Shown piece after piece: positions 12,001 to 22,475 of a stretch of 64,000 bases of DNA. Positions within the stretch are counted from its first letter, which is position 1. Every line of letters starts with the position of its first letter. Below the pieces are notes generated by a model. That model worked only from the letters and a program-made list of their open reading frames with translations. It was not told where the DNA came from and did not search any database. The position numbers and the translations under genes are program-made. Origin of the DNA: Takakia lepidozioides (lineage: Eukaryota > Streptophyta > Takakiopsida > Takakiales > Takakiaceae); NCBI GenBank assembly GCA_030704615.1, contig CM060733.1, forward strand, positions 11,532,001 to 11,596,000. The letters are read 5' to 3'.

Positions 12001-14198
12001 CTCTACATTTCTTCCTCTTCTCTCCTTTCTTCCCACTTTACAGCTGTCTGTTTTGCTCAACCCTTCGAAGAAATTTGCCATCTTCTTGGATGGCTTGACA
12101 CACACTGCCTTCATAAAGTGATATTGTGGATGGTTGTGGCATGTAGCAAGATCATCACGCGAGTCATCAGTCATTGGGCCATCAGAGGAATCTGCCCAAG
12201 GTATGTTCTATTTTCTATTGACATGTCCTGGTTCCTTTCCCTCCTTTGCAGGAGAGCAGCTCACATGAGGGTGGTTGTTTTTGTTTGAAATTTTGAGTGT
12301 GAATCCTCTGAAGGCTCTATCAGTAAGACTGCATTCACTGAAAAGTATGAACCATCTTTACAGCAAGGACCAATGATCAATATATGGAGAAAGTTCAGGC
12401 TTGTTGGTGAAGGTGAAGGCTCGAGCGGTCTAGTTCTTGTTACAGTAGTTTCGGGTTTATATGCTATTTCAATCTATGGACTTGTCATATGCCAGGAATT
12501 AACGTAGAACTTCTGTGGGGGTGATAGTGGCTGTCCAGCTGTCCTTAGGATGCTGGAGTATTTAATCAAACGGAAACGCTTCTTTGTTGTTAACACTACG
12601 TCATAAACCCGATGGTCTTCTGAATTGGACTCCTTGCTTGCTCAGTGAGAAGGTTGTTTTGGAAAGTAGTTCAGGTTTCTGCCTCATCTTCCCTTGTGAA
12701 TGATGATGACATTGATAGGTGATGTGGGCTTTACAGAGGGTGGACTACACTATCAATCCCCAACCAAAGGGGTGGTTGAGGACGCTGCCCAAGGTTGCTC
12801 CTTTCCTGGACTTGCTTTCTGGTTGCATGAGGTCCATCTTTTGGACTGCGCCTGCTTCTCTCTCCTGTCACTGGTGGATATGCATGCAGCTTTATGCATT
12901 TGTGAGGGAGAGGTTGGGAGATAGGGAGAGCAATGGAGGAGAGGTAGGAAAAGTCATGCTAGAAGAAGTGAAAATCAAACAGTTAAGCAGAGGGTCACTG
13001 GGTTTTGAGGAGAGTCCAGCAAGGGATATTGGGGGGACTCATGTTAAAGTGTGCTTTAGGTAGCCTTGTGATGTTGCAGCCAGCTGCAAGATCTGAAAAA
13101 GGTGTATGGAAGTTGAATATGATCAGAGAAGAAAGGAGACTTGGAATTGTGCCTGGCTCAACACTCTATTAGGAGCAGTGCTGGCTTTGGTCTGAGAGGA
13201 AGGAAGACATACTCTTCAAAGATTTCAGAGTCTGAGGTAGAGAAACTAAAGAAAGACCGATATCTCCTGTTCCTAACTGTCTTTGCGGGCGGGGGGAGAG
13301 GGGGGTGCGGGTGTGGGTTACGGTTGCAGCTGTTGGGAAGAAGGGACACCACATGGGTGACTATATTCCACCAGAGGAACTGGAGAAGTTTCTGGCCAAG
13401 TGCAATAATGCCATGGCAGCCAAGGCAGCCAAAGCTACTGCTGACCGTGCCAAAATCCAAGCAGACAATGTGGGTCATCGCCTGCTCTCTAAAATGGGCT
13501 GGAAAGAAGGTATTTAATGAGTTGTTACATCATTATTGCCATCTTGTTTTTAGACACCAATTGGGTTGCAAATAGACTAACCTCCCAGCTCTGGCTCAGA
13601 AACCAAAGTGGATCACATGAGGTGTATCATGTTGTGTAGGTAAAGCATTTGTCTGCAGCATCAAAACAGGTTTCAAAAGCCTGAACTGAAGGACCAAGTG
13701 GATTGTTCGGTATGGGATGCCTTGGTGCTGTCTGCAGGTGAGGGTCTGGGAAGTGGGAGAAGTGGACGGGCAGACCCTGTCGTGGCAGGCACAGTGAAAC
13801 TCAACAATCTGGGGGTGGGTGCTGAGCAACCTGGAGAGGTGACAGCTGATGATGACATCTATGAGCAATACAAAAAGCGCATGATGCTTGGCTACCGCTT
13901 TCGACCTAATCCTCTTGTAAGGATCTTAACTCTCTCATGCATGCACCTGCACAAGTGCAACTGATGAACTAATTAAGCGGATTGTTTCTTTCTACTTAAG
14001 CCAACCATGATAGTTGCCAAACACCCTGGACAGGATTCACTAGACCAGTGGATGTGTGGAAGGCAGTGTATGCCGTGACATGAACCACTGTATCTCGATC
14101 AGCAGTTGGTTGTCAATATGTTCTTTTGAGAAGAGATGGTTACTTGAATTTGTCTTGCTTGTTCTTTGCAGAATAATCCAAGGAAGGCTTACTACTAG
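6015..14198 (+). CDS. SURP and G-patch domain splicing factor (SUGP1-like), multi-exon
   Basis: Predicted nuclear pre-mRNA splicing protein of the plant SURP/G-patch family. Exons I can support: 6015-6387 (NDGSFLERFKLLQQ start and acidic linker), 6808-6934 and 7258-7367 (SURP domain: VRKVADKLASFVAKNGRQFE, then FLFDLEGADYKYYEY), 11609-11738 (MMEFYMKKAAQED, DEMPPPPSL), 13330-13509 (HHMGDYIPPEELEKFL and the start of the G-patch, NVGHRLLSKMGWKEG), 13738-13916 (rest of the G-patch, then DDIYEQYKKRMMLGYRFRPN) and 14172-14198 (NNPRKAYY stop). All boundaries are GT/AG. Phase fits at every junction except 7367 to 11609 (phase 1 meets phase 0), so one linker exon is missing from my model or was lost around the LINE in that intron. 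The C-terminal end is typical of the family. The start is the first ATG in frame, after a GA-rich leader. Confidence 0.88.
7618..11523 (+). mobile_element. Degenerate LINE (non-LTR retrotransposon) in an intron
   Basis: Remnants appear in the order expected for a LINE. An endonuclease part includes DFNAR (about 7700), NGKRLINCL and GTSDHFLVW (about 7955-7985). A reverse transcriptase part includes FFLDVKKAYDTVWRD (about 8463-8508). The catalytic box reads FADV rather than FADD near 8736-8750. It is followed by LQELIDCAERYFDLWRLEANVS. A C-terminal CCHC-type segment (CxxC...HFLxxC) comes next. Stops and frameshifts run throughout. The C-terminal part is present twice (about 9008-10031 and about 10515-11523), so two insertions or an internal duplication are stacked. 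It lies between the SURP and G-patch exons of the host gene, in the same orientation. The exact 5' end is uncertain. Confidence 0.85.
10636..11523 (+). pseudogene. LINE ORF2 C-terminal fragment, open frame of 295 aa
   Basis: This is the longest uninterrupted part of the second LINE copy. It contains RRDEFKVRWWGQLQHMPNTRYPK-type sequence (residues about 25-48) and a CNCPLCGQSEDSIHFLIHC zinc-knuckle motif (about residues 168-186). It ends in QIDACVKGFLEDIWKTR and a short tail. It lacks the endonuclease and the catalytic reverse transcriptase core, so it cannot act alone. The same domain, more decayed, occurs at 9209-10031 and 14610-15030. Confidence 0.75.
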
Positions 14199-14609
14199 GC
14201 TGCTTGACACCGTAGCCCCAATGCTAGTCAAGGACTACGAGCTGTATCTTATCCAACAATCTAGAAAATTACACCCTCGCTGGGTTTCTATGTGAAAGAT
14301 GTGCCTTGATGGGCTTGCCATATTCCTATCCCGGAAAGAGGAGTCTTATGGACACGCTTAATTTTGTTGAGAATAATTGCTTTTCAATGCGATGACCATC
14401 AGTTTTTTGACAACAGGGGACCAAAAGTTTTATCCTGTTTTGAATGAATGTGTTGTATCCGGCCACACTTCTTTATATGTACCTGTGATCAAATTTCAGC
14501 TTAGATCCTGTTGATTTGTCTCTTTCAGTTTGGTAACTGCACCTGAGGTTTGGCAGTCCACAATACTGTATCGAAATAGCGGTTCTTGCTGTCTCTGATG
14601 CCTCTATAG

Positions 14610-15030
14610 CCAACGATTAAATCTTCTCTGAACTTGTTCCCAGTCAGCAACATGGCCGCGGTCCTTGAGGATGATCTGAAGGGCCTACCTACCTACCCTC
14701 GGCACCAGATTGAACTTAAACTCAGGCCGGGTTAGCCTACCTTTGAACAGCAAAAGATGCAGAGGGCAAAGGGAGATTGTAAGTGCCTGATGTGCGGACA
14801 GCCTGAAGATAATATCCACTTTCTCATACATTGTTCTGGGTATTCTCGCCAGAGAGGCCCTCTTCAGGTCCACCAAGGACATTGGTCCTGCACCTCCGTT
14901 TACCAACTTCGAGAATCTCGAGGCTGAGGCTAAAACCCTGGCCCTATTGGGAACTAATTACTGGGCAACTCACACACAGCAGATTGATACTTGTGTGAAT
15001 GGCTTTCTAGAGGATATCTGGGAAGCCTGT
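14610..15030 (+). mobile_element. LINE 3'-end fragment, third copy
   Basis: DNA and translation match the LINE C-terminus at 10990-11400. KGDCKCLMCGQPEDNIHFL and the downstream 'cacacacagcagattgat' block are shared, with frameshifts near 14870. It sits about 410 bp past the stop of the SURP/G-patch gene. This is typical of a 5'-truncated LINE insertion. I could not define target-site duplications. Confidence 0.8.
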
Positions 15031-18000
15031 GCTGCTGCTGTGTCTCCCTCTCATGGTTGTTTCCTTTTTCATTATGTCATACCAGACTTTCATTCTCCTT
15101 GAAGTAGAGAGGGTGTGGGGCGTTATACATACTACACCTTCCCCAACTATTGTGCTTAGCCTGTGGAGGATACGAGAGTTTTCACCAAGCACAAAATGTG
15201 GTGGAGACGTCGAGTTGATAATAAGTAGAGAAAGTGGCAGGATTTGCAAGCAATTTGACACTGGAGTTAAGTTAGCAATGGTGGCTACACGTGTGTTACG
15301 GCTTATTTCTCACATCATAATATTGCTAGCTTGTATACATTGTCCAAGTTTCTGGCAATGGCTTCAGCAGTGGTTGCTAGCAGTATCCGAGAGAGAGTCA
15401 AGTGCTCATTAAGCTTGCTATCAAATTAAGCTTTGGAGAATCCACTGAGGTCAGGGTGGTCAGGCAAAGTAAGCAGCCTACTTTGGAAAATCTAAGCGAG
15501 AGTAAACCTAATTTTGCTTAGAGTAAAGTGGATTATGATGTGCTGCTAGAGGTAGCAGACACTCTCGCGTACAAGCAAACTTGCGCCATTTCGAGAGTTG
15601 GGCGTCCTTGGATTGGGGTCTTTCCCAAGTGGCGAGCAAGACAAGTACAAATTCTCTTGTTACTTGCCCGTTTTGATGAGCTTGATTTTAAGTAAGATAT
15701 TAAACTTGCCAGAGATTTTTTAGTTCTCATTATTGGAATTGTCTGCTGAAGATCATCTATGGTTTGAGAGAATCGATGAGTCTATCAAGTGTGGCTGCTC
15801 ACTATCACAGCCTTTGCCCTTAAGGATGAGGGTCGAAACACAAGGGGGATGTCCCTTTGGTGGGAGCAACGATAGTAGAGATAGTGGGGCTGAACGACCC
15901 TTGAGTGGCCAAGGTAGTCAAGCGAACAAGACACTTACTGCTGAAACTCTCAAGGATGCTGTGGAGGCTCGTACAGTGGTCATAGAGTAGGGAGTCATAT
16001 CAATGGGGTTGGTGTAGGACTCACTTCGGCTCCTCCTAGGGAATCGAGGTGGTGATTCAAAACTTAAGGGATTGTTTGGGAGACCTCGCTAACACCTACA
16101 AGCGTATATGTAGGGAGTATGAGTAACTCCAAGAGTGGTGAGAGCCCACTAAGCGACCTAGAGCTAGTGAAGCCTATAAGTACAAGGGACTGAGTTGTGA
16201 GCAGTCATTCCCAGGATTTTTTTATTACATATATATAAATATATAACCATATAACCAAGGGCATGTTGCCATCTAGTTTATTAGAGGGAAAAAATAAAAC
16301 CCTTTGATACCATAAGGTATAAGAAAGAAGCTAGAGAGATCACCATAATAATAGTGAGAGCCTGGAATTAACCAGAAAAACTAGATAAGCCCTAGAGGGT
16401 TGGGAAGGGGTGGATGGACGATCATTATCGACCAACCCACTACCGAGTAATGATGTCAAAAATATGAATGCAAGAATCTCCGTATGCATGCAGGATGAAA
16501 GGGACCCTCCAATGTAACCGCTAGCCTACCCTTAGTCCTTAGCCTTAAGAGTGGCCCCCGGGGAAGTCAGTTCCGTTTTTTTCCAAATGACGTGCAAAAA
16601 CATATAGGGTAACACATATATTACTTGAAAATAAAATATACAATATTTTTAGAAATAAAATTGGGGAACCTTTAAATTTGTGGATATCGTATTTAAATAA
16701 AAATAGGTTTACGAATAATGCTCCAATTATATATATTTTTAGAACTAATATAGGGGTGCCACAATGACGAGGGACATCTGTTTTTGATTCTATGGTATAT
16801 TTGTATTTTAGACTTCATAAATGACTAGTTGGATCTGGATGACGGGACTTGGATGACAGAGACTTGGTTTAGGGAGGATGCGTTCTGGTTTAGGGTTGGT
16901 TTATTTTCTTCTCACTTTGTCTTCTTCTCCGACTCTGATACGCTAATTGTCGATCTCGTGTTGTTGGAAGCTCCGGTTTATTCACTTGTTGTAAGGTACA
17001 TTGCTCTCTCACTTGAGGAATATTGTTTCACTAGACTCAAAATATGCAATAGTTTTCCTCATTCGTTTGATAGATGCATTAGAGCATTGAGCAACAAAAT
17101 ATTTTGCACTCTAACAAAAAATTTGTTTTATTTTTATGTTACTATAGGGTGTCAAATATTTGATGATTACAGTCAAATATGTAAAAAGTAGCCTGCCAGA
17201 TAATTGTGCATTAATATTACGAAATTAAATAATTATAGGGTGGATGAAAAAAATAAAATAATACCCCCATAGAAAATACCTCTGTATCACACGTGATTCT
17301 CTAACCTATATAGGCAGTGGCTTCCCCGAGGAGTGGCCGTGAGGGTGGAGCAGCCAACTTCAATGAGGGCCCAAACTTATTTGTCGAACCTGAGCTTCAC
17401 TGAGCTCTTCTCTTGGAGATGCCTCTAGTTGATATCGCGATCGCCGGTCTTTGGACCGGAGTCCTCTCTCTCTTTCTCTCTCTTATGGACTAAAAAAAAA
17501 TCATCTACACTCATATAATGGCACAAATGAAAACATACTAGGGGTGTCATTCTTAAAACCAATCCAAATCCACTTTTATATGGACTAGTTACCTTGAGAG
17601 CTATGGACTATTTTATACCTAAAAATTAAATTGTCCATAACCTGTTATGTTTTGGGTTTTTGGGATATGATTTTTTACTGAAAAGGCATACAAACCTATA
17701 ATCTAGAGGTGCCAGGTGGTATATGGACAAGTGGTTGTAAACTCTAAGTTTTGATATTTTCAAATTAAAGATTAATATATATAGTAAACAATGCCTTCAA
17801 TATTTTGAAGGTGAATCTTTACTAAAAATGTGAGATGCCTGTTGCAATTTCGAAGTCCCAGGTGGGAGGCGGAGCTTGAGGGCGATGGCGGAGAGGCGCA
17901 CAACGGTCTTCTCGCCTACCTCGACTCCATTCCATGCCACAGCGCAACGAGTCCATCCTGTTGTTGGGCCGATCGTCCTTCTTCTCTTCAAGCCGGGCCT

Positions 18001-19400
18001 AACCTTCTTTTTGATAGGATTTATCTAGTGTTTCATTAACATTCTATCATCCTCGCCCCTCATTCTCATTTCAAGCCTTTCCTCATTCATCTCCACAGTC
18101 TCATCATAACCCACACTCCCCCTAGTATCACCCTCTGAGCTCTATCGCATCAGCCGTCAAGCATTAATATCGCACGTCTAAACGTCTAAACCACCCTTCC
18201 CCCCTTTGTTTTGTCACTCCTCATAGTCCCCTATCGTAATTGGGTTTCTCTTTGCCTCTCTCCTCGCAGCCTCTCGTCAGTGTCTAATCCCGCTGGTTTA
18301 TTGCAGATTAGCGGTTAATGCTTGAGTTTAGTGGCTTTTAATCGTGGAGGCCCTTCTGTCTATGCAGCCTCAAGGCTGATGTGTGCTTGCCTCTCGATCT
18401 GTCTCTTGGCTTCTCTAATATCAGTTGCTCCAGGGTTCTTCCGCCTTAAGTGTCCCTCCTTTCTGCTAATCTCTGGGATCAGTGGGGTGCGCCTTCTTCT
18501 GTACTGCTTTTAGGGGTGCTTTTTAGTGTGGTGCTCTTTTTGTGCTTCTCCCAGTACCAATGACTCCTCCTGCAAATGGGCAGCTCAATATGAGAGGACA
18601 CCAGGACTCGTGCATGAGAGCCACAGCTCCTCCTCAGATGGGCAGATTCCATCCTTCTTCGGGAATTCACTGCAAAAATCCATAGCTTCATGAGATTTCA
18701 TCCAAATTTCAAAATAATTATACCCACATGTACATATGGTAAGTGGCTAGCCCATTCTAAGTCCATTTGCTATGAATATATACTTATGTGTATAGGGTGA
18801 AGAATAATATGATGAGCAGTCAGTCGAAAACTGCAAATTGCAGTCCAATCTGAGCCAGTATAGTCCGCATCTACCCGTACACACCAATCCACTTCAAAAT
18901 GTCATGTCTAATTGTAGACAACTTGCTCTCCAAGCTCCTACACGGTCTCTCCGGCAACCCATCAGCCCGTTTCTAATTGAAATGAACAACCATCCTTTTC
19001 CAGAATGCCTCGAATTTTTGACCGTTTCTTATACAAGGATCTTGTGACACAGCAAGAAACGAGATACGGAGTTGACGGTCCCCCTCATGAGTAAAATTTC
19101 TCCTCTATCGAGGCTTGGCAGGAGGGGGCGTGGTCGTTGCCAAGCTGCTGGCGGGAAGCATCGATGCGCGCTCTGCCATGGTCACGGTCACGCTGACTTG
19201 GATTCAGGGGCAGGTTCGGGGCTCTGAATATGGCGCTCGGGTTCAGAGCACGGAACGATATTCAGTGCCCGCTTTTTATGGGATATAGGGTTCAGGGCAA
19301 GGGTGTAGATGTTTTCCCCCCCACCTTGCAACTGTATACCCTGATATTCCGTTGGCATGCTAGGTTCAGTGTAGGGTAGGGATGCTCTTACGGCCTTCCG
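15031..19400. other. Repeat-poor, AT-rich intergenic stretch
   Basis: I see no gene I can support. The ORFs at 15029-15412, 15733-15990 and 16829-17191 have no recognisable motifs or splice context. The DNA from 16200 to 17800 is AT-rich with 'atatat' and poly-A/T runs. A CT-rich run lies at about 17462-17485. Decayed transposon sequence is likely but was not identified. Confidence 0.4.
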
Positions 19401-19434
19401 CTATGAAGGTGGACACCTTTGTGACACCAAAGAT

Positions 19435-19492
19435 GGAATGAACCCACAACCACTTCTGAGGTGATATGTGCCCATTACCACTAGGCTACAAC
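19435..19492 (-). repeat. tRNA-derived SINE head, copy 2
   Basis: The reverse complement gives an A-box, 'TAGCCTAGTGGTAA', at 19475-19488. About 30 bp later comes a B-box-like 'GGGTTCATTCC' at 19435-19445, close to the pol III consensus. The segment between shares 'TGGGCACATA' and neighbouring bases with 3145-3205. No full tRNA fold is visible, so I read it as a SINE 5' head. Confidence 0.55.
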
Positions 19493-20209
19493 TTGGTTGA
19501 CAATTTGCACTCTATACATTATAGTCTGTCATGGATAAATGTGACCTCAGGCTACTACCTTTGAGGATCAAGAGACACCATAATTTACGCTTCCTTCGGC
19601 AGCCATTACATATTATTATTACCTCTATAAATGTTAAATTATCATAAATGTGAAGAAAAGCTTACTCCCCTACTTGTGCACACTAGGAAATATTAAATGT
19701 TGTTGTTGTTGGTTGTGTTTATTATTTATTTATTTATTGATTGTTAACCAATGTTTACTCCCATCTTCATGCTGGCAAATATTAAGTGCACCATAAAGGC
19801 TACAAGATATGCTCAACCTAGCTTGAGATAAGCTCTATAATTACGCTCCAGCTAGGTTTGAAGGTTGTTTTGATAGACATGATAACCTATGTGCATCCGA
19901 TGTCTTGCAAGTATATTGTATTGGGGATGTGCCTTCAACTGCTCGTGTAAAAAGAGTGGATGTTGTGTAACTGTCATGTTGTAAAAGATAGTGTGCGATA
20001 TTAATGCCTCCCTAACTATTTATGTGTTAACCTTATCTAAATGTTATTTTTTCTCTACTCCCCACCGTAATCATTTATACAGTCTGTAGTCTCCTCCCAG
20101 TCTAGGTGATCAAATATATAAAGTGAATTCTTCTTCTGAATTTTCTGTTAAAAATTAGTTGTATGTCCTATCTTGTTTCATGTCATTATGAGAGTCTGCT
20201 TGTATGGAC
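19493..20209. other. AT-rich spacer
   Basis: No coding or structural feature is supported. A 'tatttattta' run occurs near 19720-19740. Confidence 0.4.
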
Positions 20210-21018
20210 CAGTGTTGGGCGGGTATATGAATTACCCTGATATACGGGTATATCAGGGTATATTGATATATATATACCCTGGTGTGGCAAGTTTAGGTAC
20301 CCGGATGTATACCCTTATATCAGGGTATATTTGTATGATATATCCTTATACTTATATTTACCCTGTAGAGAACCTCCGGGCCGGGTACTTAAAAACATGG
20401 ACAGTTAGAGAACCTACGGTGCAGGGTATATCTTTGAGTTACATTTTTCACGGGTATGTTTATACCGATTCTTTAATGCAATTATCCGCCAAATCCGGTG
20501 CTCGGGTATATGTATAGAGAACCGAGAGATGACCCGGTTCCGAGTCCCGGTTCCGAGTTCAAAAGTTATTATGGACAGAATAAATAAAAAATGTGCATGT
20601 ATGAGATGGCCACAATTGTCAATAATTAAGCTCATTTTCTAGCACAACTAACCCTAAACTTCCTCTGGATTGCACTGTTGGCCTGTTGGCATTCAGTTCT
20701 AGCATTTTCACTACCCTTCTTCTTCCTCAAGGCTTCCACGCTAACCTTAGATAACCGCCCTTATACCCAGGGTATGTGTCAGGTGCAGTTACCCTTACCC
20801 TCCCCTCTCATTCCAACTCGTAGGTCAGGTTCTTATGGATACTTAGCTATTAGAGAACCCCCAGTTCGGTGAAGTTCACGGGTAAATAGATTTTGGTATC
20901 CGCCGGTTCAATCTTGACTAGGGTATTTGAAATTTTAATACCCGACTTTAAGGGGGCATATACCCAGGTCCGGAACCGGCGGTTCTTTCACCCAAAACCA
21001 GAGAACCGCCAAACACTG
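20210..21018. mobile_element. Putative non-autonomous hAT-like DNA transposon
   Basis: The ends form an imperfect terminal inverted repeat: CAGTGTTGGGCGG on the left, and CAGTGTTTGGCGG read inward from the right. The flanking 8 bp (gtatggac and gttcgaac) agree at 5 of 8 positions, as a decayed target duplication might. The interior has many short 'GGGTATA/TATACCC' and 'AGAGAACC/GGTTC' motifs in both orientations, as in subterminal transposase-binding repeats of hAT elements. There is no transposase frame. The assignment rests on the ends and motif pattern only. Confidence 0.5.
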
Positions 21019-21419
21019 GTTCGAACCCGCTGCCCTGCCCTGTGTGTGGGCTTGTTCGTGTTTCGTGTGACGGTATGTCTGGGCGTGTCCCGTAGGTCTC
21101 ATGGCCCATAAATGAAAGGGGGTTAATCTTTCCCCCTCCTCAAGGGCCTGAATTGTGGGCTGTCGCTCCCATATTTCCTTAAATAAATAAATAAATAAAA
21201 ACCCCTCAAGGACCTAAATTGTGGGCTGTCAGGTTTCCTTTTATGTATATATATATGCTAGATCTAAAGAGGTATTGTTTGGGTTATATGACATTTAAGG
21301 AATGATATATATGTAACATTTGTTTTACTGTGATTGGAGCTTTCTTATAGCTCAAGGCTCCCTAACAACACAACAAAAAAGAGAAAAGACCTAGCACATA
21401 AAGGCTATGAAGGCACATA

Positions 21420-21545
21420 AAGGCCCTTATATACCCTGATTAGATATACCCTTCAGGAAGTAGGGTATATTGAGGGTCTTTACCTTCCACAAGATAGAAC
21501 CTACCCTGCAGGTTCTACCCAAAACCAGAGAACCCCAACACCCCG
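21420..21545. repeat. Fragment related to the 20.2-21.0 kb element
   Basis: It shares 'acccaaaaccagagaacc' with the right end of the element at 20210-21018, and carries the same 'tataccc/gggtata' motifs in both orientations. Either it is a second, truncated copy or the right boundary of one larger element lies here. Confidence 0.5.
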
Positions 21546-21968
21546 AACCAATAACAGTCCCCGAATCTCAATCCACGAATAACAGTATGGACTTCTGATT
21601 TTTGAAGGATTGTGAACTGAATAAGATCAGTGGTGGAGTCGTGCGTATTTCCAGCTTGCCTAACAGCCTACAACATTCATCGTTTGTGGGGCTCTTGCAC
21701 CTAACCAAGCTCAGGTATAACCCGCATAAAGGTACATCTAGGTAGTACACGCTCAGCTCCAAACCAGTGACAATAGGCCACCTGCCTGTGGTGCTGGTCG
21801 AAACCCGCCACGTTGCAGGAAATTAAATTTAGTTGAAATTTGTCACTTTATGTGAATATTATGTCGGCACTGCACGTTGCAACGCTGCATAGGCCAAGCT
21901 GGTGTGCTCGCAGCGATGGCCGCCAGCTGTCTATGTAGCCTGTCTTGGCGTTGTGGGCTCTCTGCTCG

Positions 21969-21975
21969 TATAAAA
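21969..21975 (+). promoter_or_regulatory. Probable TATA box of small gene A
   Basis: TATAAAA lies 217 bp upstream of the ATG at 22186, in a block conserved between the duplicates. The spacing suggests a 5' leader of roughly 180 bp. Confidence 0.55.
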
Positions 21976-22185
21976 CTCTCTGCCCTGCGACGTGCCAGTA
22001 ATTCATCGCGTGCCACAGTCTCCATCTTCTGTTTCTCAGAGCCACAGTTATCCGACATTGCAGCTGCTCGCCATCACTCTTCACTCTTCTCTCTTTGAGT
22101 CTCTTCAGACCCACGTTCTGACATCGTCTCTGCCTCGCAGCATTTGCTCTTGCACTGCTCTGTTTTCCGTATCTTTGAAGCGCAA

Positions 22186-22458
22186 ATGACGACCATCGCG
22201 ACTACGACTGGGACGACTGCAAACCCTCCTTGCTGCCCCGTCATTCCAACTTGTTTCCAGTGTGGAACTCACCGCAACCCGTGCCACTGCAGGGTGGTTG
22301 GCCCCACGTTGGGAGTGGTAGCTTTCGCTGTGGCAGCAGCCATTGAATGGCCGGTGGGAGCTTTTGTGTGGTGCTTCAAACATTACAAGGGGCGACGCAT
22401 CATGGCGCACCCGGCTGCCGTGGTCTATCCCCGTGTTGCAAGCTGCCTTCCCATCTAG
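22186..22458 (+). CDS. Small Cys-rich membrane protein, copy A (90 aa)
   Basis: Single-exon frame of unknown function. Residues 1-15 are Thr-rich. A Cys-rich segment follows (C16, C17, C23, C26, C33, C35, including CxxC and CxC). Next is one predicted membrane helix (about 38-63, GPTLGVVAFAVAAAIEWPVG) and then a basic, Pro-containing tail (HYKGRRIMAHP, ending CLPI). The protein is identical to copy B at 26656-26928, and the four DNA differences are all synonymous third-position changes, which argues strongly that it is a real gene. I chose this ATG because copy B lacks the in-frame upstream extension. I have a vague memory of short uncharacterised plant proteins with a similar KGRRIM.HP tail, not verified. 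Confidence 0.8.
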   Translation: MTTIATTTGTTANPPCCPVIPTCFQCGTHRNPCHCRVVGPTLGVVAFAVAAAIEWPVGAFVWCFKHYKGRRIMAHPAAVVYPRVASCLPI

Positions 22459-22475
22459 ATCGCCGCCTCGCAACC

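Larger units (their letters stand above)
21706..22475 (+). repeat. Segmental duplication, copy A
   Basis: It aligns with 26206-26946 from 'ctcaggtataacccgcataaaggta' to 'ccgcctcgcaacca' with point changes and indels. It contains the promoter, leader and whole coding sequence of the 90-residue protein. Similarity ends abruptly on both sides. Confidence 0.9.

Noticed and set aside
11779-12288. 169-codon frame in an intron of the SURP/G-patch gene
   Set aside because: It has no motif and overlaps intronic sequence between two phase-compatible exons (11738 and 13330).
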